A program made the position numbers and the translations under genes. From Pollutimonas sp035515055 (GTDB lineage: Bacteria > Pseudomonadota > Gammaproteobacteria > Burkholderiales > Burkholderiaceae_B), in NCBI GenBank assembly GCA_035515055.1, contig DATJBV010000077.1, forward strand, positions 62,001 to 126,000: 64,000 nt of DNA, given 5' to 3'. The notes beneath the pieces were generated by a model, which searched no databases, was not told where the DNA came from, and saw only the letters and a program-made list of their open reading frames with translations. Numbering within the stretch: the first letter of the stretch is position 1; each line of letters begins with the position of its first letter. This document shows, piece by piece, positions 54,046 to 62,637 of the stretch.

Positions 54046-55341
54046 ATGAAAAGTCCCATGAATCATTCGCGTCGGCAGTGGCTTGGCCGTGTGGGTATAA
54101 CGACCGCCGCCGGCGTTGCACTATTCTCTGTGCCGGCGTTTGCGCGGCGCTCGGCCGGAAACGTCGTGGTCATCGGCGGTGGGTTCGGCGGCGCAACCGC
54201 GGCCCGCTATATTAAACGCCGCAATCCGGCAATCGATGTCACGCTGGTCGAACCCTCCAAGACCTTCTATACCTGCCCCTTTACCAATTTGTACTTTGCC
54301 GGTTTACGAACATTCGAACAGCAAGGCCATGGCTTTGACGACCTGCGTGCGCTAGGCGTGAACGTGGTTCATGATTATGCTTCGGCTGTCGATGGCGCGG
54401 CAAAAAAAGTCCGTTTGGCTGGTGGCCAAGTGCTGGCCTATGACAAGCTGCTCTTATCCCCAGGCATCGACTTCCGCTGGAATGCGCTGGAAGGCTATGA
54501 CGAGGCCGCGTCGTTGCTGGCCCCGCATGCCTGGAAGGCAGGCGAACAATCCACCCTGCTGAAAAAGCAGCTCGTCGCCATGCCTGACGGAGGCACTTTC
54601 CTGATGGTCGCGCCGGCCAACCCCTTTCGCTGCCCGCCGGGACCCTACGAACGGGTCAGCATGGTCGCGCATTACCTCAAGCACAACAAGCCCAAGTCCA
54701 AGATCGTGATTCTCGATTCAAAAGACGCGTTCTCCAAACAAGGTCTTTTCCAGGAGGGCTGGAAACAGATGTACGGCGATTTGATCGAATGGGTACCGTT
54801 GGCCAAAGACGGCAAAGTCGTTCGTGTCGATGCAAGAAACCTGACGGTGGAGACCGAGTTCGGCCAGCTCCACAAAGCAGATGTACTCAACGTCATCCCT
54901 CCGCAAAAGGCAGGCGCTATTGCGGAACTGGCGGGCGTCACCAACCAGAGCGGCTGGGTACCGGTCAAACATCAAACCTTCGAGTCGGAACTCGTGCCCG
55001 ACATTTATGTGGTCGGCGACGCCACCGTAGCCGCGCCCATGCCCAAGTCAGGTTTCTCCGCCAACGCGCAGGCCAAGGTGGCCGCAGCCGCCATTGTCAA
55101 CGCCCTGGCCGGCAAGCCGCCCGCACTAGCGTCTTTCGCCAACACTTGCTACAGCCTCATCGCGCCCGACTATGGCATTTCGGTAGCGCATTTGTACACA
55201 CTCAAAGACGACAAGCTTGTCGAAGCCTCGGGCGGCGTCAGCCCGAAAGAGGCGGACGCCAGTTTCCGCAAGCTCGAAGCCGAGTACGGCGAAGCGTGGT
55301 ACAACGCCATCGCGCTCGATACATGGGGTACGCGAGCCTGA
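54046..55341 (+). CDS. fccB: Flavocytochrome c sulfide dehydrogenase, flavoprotein subunit
   Basis: 431-residue periplasmic FAD enzyme that oxidises sulfide to sulfur or polysulfide and passes electrons to a c-type cytochrome. A twin-arginine signal (HSRRQWLG) is followed by the FAD-binding VVVIGGGFGGATAARYI. C77 (TFYTCPFTN) is at the position of covalent FAD attachment in the family. C196 (FRCPPGPYER) and C368 (NTCYS) match the redox-active cysteine pair. YVVGDATVAAPMPKSGFSAN closes the FAD site. It directly follows fccA and is 21 bp before a YeeE-type transporter gene. Confidence 0.93.
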   Translation: MKSPMNHSRRQWLGRVGITTAAGVALFSVPAFARRSAGNVVVIGGGFGGATAARYIKRRNPAIDVTLVEPSKTFYTCPFTNLYFAGLRTFEQQGHGFDDLRALGVNVVHDYASAVDGAAKKVRLAGGQVLAYDKLLLSPGIDFRWNALEGYDEAASLLAPHAWKAGEQSTLLKKQLVAMPDGGTFLMVAPANPFRCPPGPYERVSMVAHYLKHNKPKSKIVILDSKDAFSKQGLFQEGWKQMYGDLIEWVPLAKDGKVVRVDARNLTVETEFGQLHKADVLNVIPPQKAGAIAELAGVTNQSGWVPVKHQTFESELVPDIYVVGDATVAAPMPKSGFSANAQAKVAAAAIVNALAGKPPALASFANTCYSLIAPDYGISVAHLYTLKDDKLVEASGGVSPKEADASFRKLEAEYGEAWYNAIALDTWGTRA

Positions 55342-55362
55342 TGCGGTCTATTTCAATTCCAT

Positions 55363-56364
55363 ATGCCACAGCTTGAATACGTACTTTGGGCCGGCCTGAC
55401 CGTCGGTGTCATTTTTGGCGCCTGCGGCCAGATCACCGGATTCTGCCTGCATCGAGGCCTCAAGGAATATTGGTCGGGCGGAACTGGCTATAAGCTGCAC
55501 GCGTTTGCCCTGGCGTTGGCCGTTGCCCTGGCCGGCACCCATGTGGTCGCATCGATGGGGCTGGCGGACATCCGCCAATCGCTGTACATGACGCCTTCGT
55601 TTTCATGGTTGCTGCTTCCCCTTGGGGGCATCATGTTCGGGTATGGAATGGGTTTGGCCAATGGTTGCGGGGCGCGTGCGCTGGTATTGATGGGTCAAGG
55701 CAACCTTAGATCGTTCGTGGTCCTGGTGTGCCTGGGCATTGCGGCTTATATGACCCTCACAGGCATTGCCGCCCCGCTGCGCATCCTTGTCGCGGAATTG
55801 ACGACGCTCACGCCGACATCGGTGGCGGTGCCCCCCGGCATACCGAGGTCTCTGGCGGTGTGGAGCCTGGCTGCTTTCCTTATGCTCTTCGCCCTGCAAC
55901 CACGCGACGCTGGGCGGCGAGCCAAGGATTTGGCGGGGGGCGCCATCATTGGCCTGCTAGTGGTCGCCGGGTGGCTGGCCACGGGATGGCTGGGCGCCGA
56001 CGATTTCGAGCCGATGCCGGTCGCGTCGCTAAGCTTCGTCGCTCCCATCGGCGACAGCATCCACTATGCAATGATTGCCACCGGCATGAGCTTGCGTTTC
56101 GGCATCGCCGTCGTGTTCGGCGTACTGCTCGGCTCCTTCCTGGCTGCCTTCGCCCGTGGTCGTTGCCGAGTCGAAGGATTCGAATCGCCGCGCCAGATGT
56201 CCCGATATATGCTGGGTGGCGCACTGATGGGTGCCGGCGGCGCGCTGGCCCTGGGCTGTTCCATAGGCCAAGGACTCACAGGCCTGTCCACGCTGGCCTA
56301 TAGCTCGATGATATCCGCGCTTGCCATTGTGGCGGGCGCGCGCTGCGCATGGATTTCCCGATGA
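55363..56364 (+). CDS. YeeE/YedE family sulfur-compound transporter
   Basis: 333-residue inner-membrane protein with about nine hydrophobic segments. The internal repeat motifs GYGMGLANGCGAR and GGALALGCSIGQGLTG carry the conserved cysteines that in the thiosulfate transporter TsuA pass the substrate along. A further CGQITGFCLHRG is near the N-terminus. Its place between fccB and a soxYZ fusion suggests movement of thiosulfate or another reduced sulfur species across the membrane; direction is unknown. It overlaps soxYZ by four bases (ATGA). Confidence 0.88.
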   Translation: MPQLEYVLWAGLTVGVIFGACGQITGFCLHRGLKEYWSGGTGYKLHAFALALAVALAGTHVVASMGLADIRQSLYMTPSFSWLLLPLGGIMFGYGMGLANGCGARALVLMGQGNLRSFVVLVCLGIAAYMTLTGIAAPLRILVAELTTLTPTSVAVPPGIPRSLAVWSLAAFLMLFALQPRDAGRRAKDLAGGAIIGLLVVAGWLATGWLGADDFEPMPVASLSFVAPIGDSIHYAMIATGMSLRFGIAVVFGVLLGSFLAAFARGRCRVEGFESPRQMSRYMLGGALMGAGGALALGCSIGQGLTGLSTLAYSSMISALAIVAGARCAWISR

Positions 56365-57164
56365 CACATCCCCAAACTTGCCGTGCGATGAATCGCCGAC
56401 GCCTATTGCAATGCGCGTTCGTCGGAGTGACGACCCTATGCGCACCCCGGCTGACAATGGCACAAACCTGGCAAAGTATCCCGGCGGTCCGTGACCGGAT
56501 CGGCGATGCGAAACTATCCGGCGACGGCCTGCTTATCAGCTTACCCTTGGTGGCGGAAGACGGTTCCGCTGTCCCGCTCACAATTAAGTCCAGTTCGAAC
56601 TCGAGCGTATCATCTATCCGGCGCTTGGCTATTTTCGCCCCGGGGAATCCGACCCCTCAAGTGGCTGAATTCGAATTCGGGCCAGAAATCCAGACATTGA
56701 ACCTGAGCACCCGAATTCGGTTGAGCGAGTCGCAGACCGTAATCGCCGTCGCCCACACTGGCGATGGCCGCGTCATGGTCGCCGAGCGCGCCGTGCGTGT
56801 CACCTCCAGCGGCTGCATTGCACCGGCGCAATCGGACAGCGCCAACGAAATGAAGGCTCGCGTTCGCGTGCCGAAACATTGGAAGCAAGGGAGCCCGGGT
56901 GAAGTGCTGACCATGATCACACACCCAATGACAACCGGGCTGGCAAGCGACGCGGCGGGCGCCATGCCACCGCAGCGAATAATCAAGACATTCCAGGCAA
57001 CACTCGGCGATAGGCCGGTGATCAAGGCAACCTACTACCGTTCGCTTTCCATCAACCCCTATCTTCGATTCGACGTAACGCCCCAGCAAGGCGGCGAAAT
57101 GCGGTTCGAATGGACGGAAGACACAGGACGCGTTGCCGAACACAAGGAAACACTAGCTCTTTAA
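56361..57164 (+). CDS. Fused SoxY-SoxZ sulfur carrier protein
   Basis: 267 residues. A twin-Arg-like signal (NRRRLLQCAFVGVTTL) leads a SoxY domain (about 40-155) ending at SSGC152IAP. The cysteine is at the place of the SoxY GGCGG carrier arm, but the arm is not terminal and not Gly-rich. A SoxZ domain (about 163-267) follows, with MKARVRVPKHW, VLTMITHPMTTGL, NPYLRFDV and GEMRFEWTEDTG. Fused SoxYZ proteins exist in other bacteria, also near quinoprotein dehydrogenases. soxAX, soxB and soxCD are not in the window. The ATG at 56361 is in an ATGA overlap with the transporter gene. Confidence 0.85.
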   Translation: MTHPQTCRAMNRRRLLQCAFVGVTTLCAPRLTMAQTWQSIPAVRDRIGDAKLSGDGLLISLPLVAEDGSAVPLTIKSSSNSSVSSIRRLAIFAPGNPTPQVAEFEFGPEIQTLNLSTRIRLSESQTVIAVAHTGDGRVMVAERAVRVTSSGCIAPAQSDSANEMKARVRVPKHWKQGSPGEVLTMITHPMTTGLASDAAGAMPPQRIIKTFQATLGDRPVIKATYYRSLSINPYLRFDVTPQQGGEMRFEWTEDTGRVAEHKETLAL

Positions 57165-57283
57165 CATCTCAACATAAAGGCATGGCGGTTCGGACCTGGT
57201 CCGACAAGACAGCAACTTAATACGGCTGCAACACGCGTCCAGGATACTGGACGCTTTACTTTGCCATGCCACGGAGCTGCTTC

Positions 57284-59230
57284 ATGCAAGAATATCGTCA
57301 TCTGGATTCCGAAGACCTTCCGACCAACACGTCGAACAATGAACATTTCCAGCTTCTTGTCGACCGCGCATACAGCCGCCGGGGCTTCCTTAAGTCCGGC
57401 CTCGGACTCTCTGCCGCCGTGTACCTTGCCGGCCCGCTCGCTGTTTATGCCAAGGGCAACCGTAGCGGCGGCAATGATTCCGCTTCCCCCCTGCTGGGCT
57501 TCGACTCCATTCCAACCTCTTCGGACGACACCATAAAAATAGCGGCCGGCTATACGGCCACCGTGTTCGCCCCATGGGGCACGCCGCTATTCGCCGACGC
57601 CCCAGCGTGGAAAGCCGATGGAAGCGATGATGCCGTCGCGCAGGCCCGCCAGATTGGCGACAATCATGATGGTCTTCATTTCTTCCCCATCGACGGCGGC
57701 GGCAGCGAAGGCCTGTTGGTGGTGAACCACGAATACACGACGGTCGACGGCGGCAATTATGTATGGCTGTTCGGCGCCAACGGCAGCAAGCCCTGGACCG
57801 CGGAGAAAGCGGCAAAGGCGATGAACGCCCACGGCGTATCGATCATACATATTGCAAGAAACGTGGCCGGCCAATGGGAGATCCGGCTGGACTCGCGCTA
57901 CAACCGCCGGATCACCGGATCGACCGAGATGGATCTTACAGGCCCCGCCGCGGGCCACGACCTACTGAAGACCAAAGCGGATCCCAGCGGAACTCGGGTG
58001 CTCGGCACACTGAACAACTGCGGGAATGGCTGGACGCCCTGGAATACCTACCTGACATGTGAAGAAAACTTCAACACATACTTCGGCACTACGTCGGGCA
58101 ATGACTCGCGTACGACGGCGCAAAAGCGCTACGGCCTGATGGCCAAAAGCACCGACTACCGCTGGGAAGACTTCATCGACCGCTACGACTATGTCAAGGA
58201 GCCTAACGAATCCAATCGCTATGGCTGGATCGTGGAAATCGACCCCTTCGACCCATCGTCCACACCGAAAAAGCGAACGGCGCTTGGCCGCTTCAAGCAT
58301 GAAAACGCGGCATATGCGCTGTCTGGCGACAAGCGCATTGTCGTCTACATGGGTGACGACCAACGCGACGACTACATCTACAAGTTCGTATCCGAGGGCG
58401 TCTACCAGGAAAGCGGCGACAATTCCGGCCTGCTCGACGCCGGAAAACTGTATGTCGCCAAATTCAATGACGGCAACGCTGCCGGCGATTTTACCGGTGC
58501 CGGAGAGTGGATTCTGCTGGACAAGACAGCAAACGCCACGCTGGCTGCCGACACCGGCTTTGCCTCTCAGGCGGAAGTCCTGATCAACGCGCGCCTGGCT
58601 GCGGACGCCGTGGGTGCCACCAAGATGGATCGCCCTGAATGGGTAAGCGTTCATCCTGCCAGCGGAGAGGTCTACGTTACCTTGACCAACAATGACAAGC
58701 GTGCAACGACAGATGCGGCCAACCCCCGGGCAGCCAATATTTACGGGCAAATCGTGCGATGGCGCGAAGCAGGCGGCGACGCTGCGGCAACGGCGTTCGA
58801 GTGGGATATCTTCGTGCTGGCTGGCAACCCCGTCAAGTACACCGACCGTGGCGATCCTAAGTCAGGCTCCGCGAATATCACTGCCGATAACACATTCAAC
58901 AGCCCCGACGGCCTGGCCTTCGATACAGCCGGCCGCTTGTGGATTCAGACCGATGGCAAGTACAGCAACTCGGGGGAATACGAAGGCCAGGGCAACAACC
59001 AGATGCTGTGTGCGGATCCGGCAAGCAAAGAGATACGCCGCTTTCTCGTCGGCCCCAAGCAATGCGAGGTGACCGGCATTACTTTCACTCCCGATAGCAA
59101 GACCATGTTTATCAACATCCAGCACCCAGGCGAGGAAGGCGATAGCCATTGGCCCGACGGCGGCAGCTCGATGCCGCGTTCGTCGACCGTCATCATCACC
59201 AAGGATGACGGTGGAATAATCGGGAGCTGA
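57284..59230 (+). CDS. PhoX-family phosphatase (DUF839), Tat-exported
   Basis: 648-residue periplasmic protein. A twin-arginine motif (SRRGFLKSG) comes after an unusually long N-terminal region of about 37 residues. The PhoX core has GLLVVNHEYTTVDGG, GHDLLKT, NNCGNGWTPWNTYLTCEENF, GRFKHENAAYAL and MGDDQRDDYIYKFV, which hold Fe/Ca ligands in characterised PhoX. It probably releases phosphate from organic esters. GGAG lies seven bases before the ATG at 57284, which I prefer over 57266. It is 119 bp after soxYZ. Confidence 0.88.
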   Translation: MQEYRHLDSEDLPTNTSNNEHFQLLVDRAYSRRGFLKSGLGLSAAVYLAGPLAVYAKGNRSGGNDSASPLLGFDSIPTSSDDTIKIAAGYTATVFAPWGTPLFADAPAWKADGSDDAVAQARQIGDNHDGLHFFPIDGGGSEGLLVVNHEYTTVDGGNYVWLFGANGSKPWTAEKAAKAMNAHGVSIIHIARNVAGQWEIRLDSRYNRRITGSTEMDLTGPAAGHDLLKTKADPSGTRVLGTLNNCGNGWTPWNTYLTCEENFNTYFGTTSGNDSRTTAQKRYGLMAKSTDYRWEDFIDRYDYVKEPNESNRYGWIVEIDPFDPSSTPKKRTALGRFKHENAAYALSGDKRIVVYMGDDQRDDYIYKFVSEGVYQESGDNSGLLDAGKLYVAKFNDGNAAGDFTGAGEWILLDKTANATLAADTGFASQAEVLINARLAADAVGATKMDRPEWVSVHPASGEVYVTLTNNDKRATTDAANPRAANIYGQIVRWREAGGDAAATAFEWDIFVLAGNPVKYTDRGDPKSGSANITADNTFNSPDGLAFDTAGRLWIQTDGKYSNSGEYEGQGNNQMLCADPASKEIRRFLVGPKQCEVTGITFTPDSKTMFINIQHPGEEGDSHWPDGGSSMPRSSTVIITKDDGGIIGS

Positions 59231-59248
59231 GGTCCGTCCGGCGCCCTC

Positions 59249-59386
59249 TTACATCCACCCGAGGCAGACCATGTTCTGTGGCGGATTTATCGGCAAGACA
59301 AAACCGTAGCTCATGACGAAACCCAGCAGCATGGTCATTCCCACGCGATTGAAATCGCCTGGGATGGCGGTATTTTGAGCGGTCAT
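59249..59386 (-). pseudogene. Possible remnant of a DASS/SLC13-type anion transporter
   Basis: A 45-codon frame in the 201-bp gap between the PhoX and sugar-dehydrogenase genes. It encodes DFNRVGMTMLLGF and SYGFVLPINPPQNMVCLG, which look like the conserved NxPxN hairpin and following DFxRxG segment of SLC13 anion symporters, but in reversed order and with no upstream partner. A stop lies five codons before the ATG, and no good ribosome-binding site is seen. It could equally be chance. Confidence 0.2.
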
Positions 59387-59431
59387 GGTGATCTCGCCCT
59401 ATTCGCCGCGGCGGGAACGCCATCCAACACC

Positions 59432-60664
59432 TTATTTCAAACGACTGTCGATTGCTGTCAGGCCTATTTTCAAAAGTCGGCCCCGCGATGCGTCAGTCAA
59501 TACATAGACATAGCCATCGGGACCGACCCGCACGTCGCGAATGCGCTCGTCCATTGAACCCAGCAGCCGTTCTTCGTGCACGACCTTGGCGCCGTCGAGT
59601 TCGAGCCGTATGAGGACGCGATCCTTCAGCGACCCGATAAACAACGACTGCCGCCAGGATGGGAACTGCTTGGCGTTATAGAAAGCCATGCCTGATATTG
59701 CCGGCGACGCCTTCCAGTAGTAAATGGGCTGCTCCGTGCCGTCGACATTGGCGCCTTTGGCCTCGGGGATGGCAAAACCGCTGTAATTGATGCCATGGGT
59801 CGCCAGGGGCCAGCCATAGTTCTTGCCGGCTTGGGGAATATTGATTTCATCGCCCCCGCGCGGGCCATGCTCGTGCGTCCAAAGCTGGCCCGTCCATGGG
59901 TTGAGCGCCGCTCCTTGCTGGTTGCGGTGCCCGTATGACCATATTTCAGGCCGTGCACTCGGTTTTCCGACGAATGGGTTGTTATTCGGTATGCGGCCAT
60001 CGGCGTGCAGGCGCACCACCTTTCCTTGCAGCTTGTCGAGATCCTGGGAGGTCGAGCGTTGGTTGTTTTCTCCCAAGGCGATGAACAAATCGCCGCGAAC
60101 ATCGAACACCAGCCGCGACCCAAAATGCGCACCGGTGGACAGCTTCGGTGTTTGCTGGAAAATTACTGTAAAGTCTTCCAGTTTTCGGCTATCCGCGGAC
60201 AGCACACCGTAGCCCACGGCGGTGCCGGCCTTGCCATCGGCCCCTTCCTCCGCGTAAGACAAGTACACACGCCGGCTTTGGGTAAAGTCGGGCGGCAACG
60301 CAACGTCGAGCAAGCCGCCCTGCGACTCGGCATAAACGTCTGGCACGCCGCTAATCGGCTCCGATAGCTTGCTGTCAATTGTCCAAAGGCGAAGCCGGCC
60401 AGGTCTTTCGGTGATGAGTGCGCCCGAGCCATCCGGCAGAAAGGCGATGGCCCACGGGTGATCCAGGCCGGTGAGCAACTCGCTGACGACGATGGCACCG
60501 TTTTCGCTGGGAAGCTCTTTGGGCGCGGCGGTTTGGGCGCTTGCCTGCCAGGCCAGCAAGGGGAATACTGCTCCGGCAAGCACGCGCCGCAGCCTTCGTC
60601 CGTCTGCCAGGTGGCCGGCAGTGAAGTGCGTGGCCCCGAACAAGGCGGTGTACGTTGGCATCAT
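59432..60664 (-). CDS. Soluble PQQ-dependent aldose sugar dehydrogenase-like protein
   Basis: 410-residue exported six-bladed-propeller dehydrogenase of the Asd/YliI (sGDH-like) family. A signal segment (RRVLAGAVFPLLAWQASAQ) is followed by LDHPWAIAFLPDGSGALITERPG, LSTGAHFGSRLVFD, SYGHRNQQGAALNPWTGQLW, THEHGPRGGDEIN (catalytic His region and Ca/PQQ ligands) and GKNYGWPLATHG. It starts in a TGATG junction with the IclR gene, with GGGAG before the ATG at 60664. No PQQ synthesis gene is in view. Confidence 0.88.
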   Translation of the reverse strand: MMPTYTALFGATHFTAGHLADGRRLRRVLAGAVFPLLAWQASAQTAAPKELPSENGAIVVSELLTGLDHPWAIAFLPDGSGALITERPGRLRLWTIDSKLSEPISGVPDVYAESQGGLLDVALPPDFTQSRRVYLSYAEEGADGKAGTAVGYGVLSADSRKLEDFTVIFQQTPKLSTGAHFGSRLVFDVRGDLFIALGENNQRSTSQDLDKLQGKVVRLHADGRIPNNNPFVGKPSARPEIWSYGHRNQQGAALNPWTGQLWTHEHGPRGGDEINIPQAGKNYGWPLATHGINYSGFAIPEAKGANVDGTEQPIYYWKASPAISGMAFYNAKQFPSWRQSLFIGSLKDRVLIRLELDGAKVVHEERLLGSMDERIRDVRVGPDGYVYVLTDASRGRLLKIGLTAIDSRLK

Positions 60665-61464
60665 CAGTGCTCCCGAAGTTTGGGGACCTGATGTTCGGAA
60701 TTTCCTTGCGCCTGGTCCCATAGCGCCCCAACGGTTTGAGCCGCGTCCTTAAGGACGGGAAGAAACTCTTTTATCGCTGTTTCGTCCAGCGATCCGGAAA
60801 ACGTCGAATAGCACATGGTCGCCAAGAGCTCGCCACGCGAAAAAACGGGTATCGCAAAGGCGCTGCTTTCAGCCGATGTGCGTCCATACCTGACGCCGAA
60901 CCCCGTCTTGCGTGTTTCTTGGATGACCCCTTTCATCTGCTGACAGGACGGCAGGCCGACGCTGGGGTCTTCATGGGCACGCAAATGATCGTAGAGAATT
61001 CGACGTTCGACGCTGCCGCAATAGGTGAAGTAAGCCTTGCCTAAAGCCGAGTCGAAAAGCCCGTACCGTCGCCCAAAACTGCTGGGACGAATGGCATACG
61101 GGCTATACGGCATCGTGCAAAAGCTAACACGCATTTCATGGCCGTCGATGACTCCCATCGATATCGGCCAACGTATGCGCTTGGTGGTGGCTATAAGAAT
61201 TGGCGCGGCCACATCTACCAAGTGGCTTCGTTCCGTCACGCCCTTGCTCAGCGCCAGCACGTTGCTGGTCAACTGGTAATACCCATACATCCCTTCGTCG
61301 CAGCGCACGTAGCGCTCGTCGCGAAGTGCCGACAGAATGCGGTGCAAGGTCGACTTCGGCAAACCCGTGCACACCTGCAGCTCCTGTAAGGACCACACAG
61401 GTTTCTCATTCATTGCGCGCAACACCAAAAAAGCGCGCTGTATGGATCGTATGCCGTCGGCCAT
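60664..61464 (-). CDS. IclR-family transcriptional regulator
   Basis: 266 residues with an N-terminal winged helix-turn-helix (IRSIQRAFLVLRAMNE, then LQELQVCTGLPKSTLHRILSALRDERYVR). The C-terminal IclR effector domain has SALGKAYFTYC, GFGVRYGRTSAESSAFAIPVF and LPVLKDAAQTV. It lies inside the operon, seven bases after the aldolase gene, so it probably controls this catabolic unit from within. The effector is unknown. Confidence 0.92.
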   Translation of the reverse strand: MADGIRSIQRAFLVLRAMNEKPVWSLQELQVCTGLPKSTLHRILSALRDERYVRCDEGMYGYYQLTSNVLALSKGVTERSHLVDVAAPILIATTKRIRWPISMGVIDGHEMRVSFCTMPYSPYAIRPSSFGRRYGLFDSALGKAYFTYCGSVERRILYDHLRAHEDPSVGLPSCQQMKGVIQETRKTGFGVRYGRTSAESSAFAIPVFSRGELLATMCYSTFSGSLDETAIKEFLPVLKDAAQTVGALWDQAQGNSEHQVPKLREH

Positions 61465-61471
61465 GGGGTGA

Positions 61472-62275
61472 CTATGCGATATGTTTTGCGTGGTATGCCA
61501 TCTTCATTGCAGCCTGGCGCAACAGGCTCTGGTCCGAGCCTATCACGAAAAAGTTCACTCCCATTTCCCGGAAGCGGTCGACTTCGGCCGCATCGGGCAG
61601 GAAAATGCCAACGGCCACGTCCTTGTCCCGCCCTGCCTGGCACACGCGCTCGACAGCCGCCTGTACCTTTGCATCAAGGATATCACCGACCTTATAGGAT
61701 ACCGCCAAGTCGGCCCGCCCAATGAACAATCCATCAATACCCTCCACTGACGCGATGTCATGGACGGCATCGACCGCCGCGGCACTTTCGATTTGTACGA
61801 TTACCGCGGTGGACTTATCGCTGGCGCTTATATGGGACGCCAAAGACAGTTGGCCATACTTCCCGGCACGCGGCGAATTCGAAAACCCGCGGGCGCCCTG
61901 GTGCTCCCAGTAGCGGCTGGCTTTAACCGCCGCCAAGGCAATAGCCGGCGTGTCCACATGAGGAACGACAACGCCCGTGGCACCCAAGTCCAAGGCCTGG
62001 AGGATGCCGTCGGGATCCGCCGTCGCGGTGCGAACCAGGGCCGGCACGCCCGCATAACGTGCCGCCAAGCAGCATACGTCCAGGCTCTCGCGCCCGAACG
62101 GCGCATGCTCGGCATCCAAGACCACGAAGTCAAGCGCCGCCCCGCCAAGGACTTCCACGATTTGATGCGACGTTGTCTTGACGAACGTACCGATCAGCGC
62201 ATCCTTGTCATGCAGACGCTCGCGAAGGCCGCCGCCCTCGTGGCTATCCGTTGCACTCCTGCTCGTGCCTGTCAT
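61472..62275 (-). CDS. HpcH/HpaI-family aldolase
   Basis: 267-residue class II aldolase that cleaves or forms 2-keto-4-hydroxy acids using a divalent metal. Motifs are DFVVLDAEHAPFG, ALVRTATADPDGILQALDLGATGVVVPHVD, QIESAAAVD (metal Glu) and IDGLFIGRADLAVS (metal Asp). The final FFVIGSDQSLLRQ also fits. It overlaps the cupin gene by four bases (ATGA). The precise substrate is not predictable. Confidence 0.9.
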   Translation of the reverse strand: MTGTSRSATDSHEGGGLRERLHDKDALIGTFVKTTSHQIVEVLGGAALDFVVLDAEHAPFGRESLDVCCLAARYAGVPALVRTATADPDGILQALDLGATGVVVPHVDTPAIALAAVKASRYWEHQGARGFSNSPRAGKYGQLSLASHISASDKSTAVIVQIESAAAVDAVHDIASVEGIDGLFIGRADLAVSYKVGDILDAKVQAAVERVCQAGRDKDVAVGIFLPDAAEVDRFREMGVNFFVIGSDQSLLRQAAMKMAYHAKHIA

Positions 62276-62610
62276 TGCTCGTACTCGGGACGCGCGGGTG
62301 TGAAGATGTCCAGGTTCAGTGCCGGCTCATCGCCCACCAACTCGGCGTAATGAATCACATTGGGCGGGACCACCGCCAAGCCGCCGGGCCCCAACCGAAG
62401 GGTTTGGTCGCCAACATGGAAGTCCACCGTACCCGCCATGATGTACACCAGTTGTTCGTTAGGATGCGAGTGCGGCAGCCGTGCGTGGCCCGGCGATAGC
62501 CGATGTAATGCAACCGTGACGTTCTCGCTGCCGAACGCCTTCCTGTCGATCCCATCCCGGACCGTTTTCCACTCGATGGCTTCCCAGTCTATTTGTTTAA
62601 TGTCCAACAT
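62272..62610 (-). CDS. Cupin-domain protein
   Basis: 112-residue single-domain cupin. Cupin motif 1 is LPHSHPNEQLVYIMAGTVDFHVG (two His, one Glu) and motif 2 is RLGPGGLAVVPPNVIHYAEL (last His). All metal ligands are present. It may be an isomerase, a dioxygenase or a sensor for the pathway served by the aldolase. It lies 27 bp after the receptor gene. Confidence 0.88.
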   Translation of the reverse strand: MLDIKQIDWEAIEWKTVRDGIDRKAFGSENVTVALHRLSPGHARLPHSHPNEQLVYIMAGTVDFHVGDQTLRLGPGGLAVVPPNVIHYAELVGDEPALNLDIFTPARPEYEQ

Positions 62611-62637
62611 GTTTTTCTACTCGCTTCTGAAATGTCG

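Noticed and set aside
57962..58750. 262-codon minus-strand frame
   Set aside because: Antisense to the PhoX-family gene, which has intact metal-site motifs.
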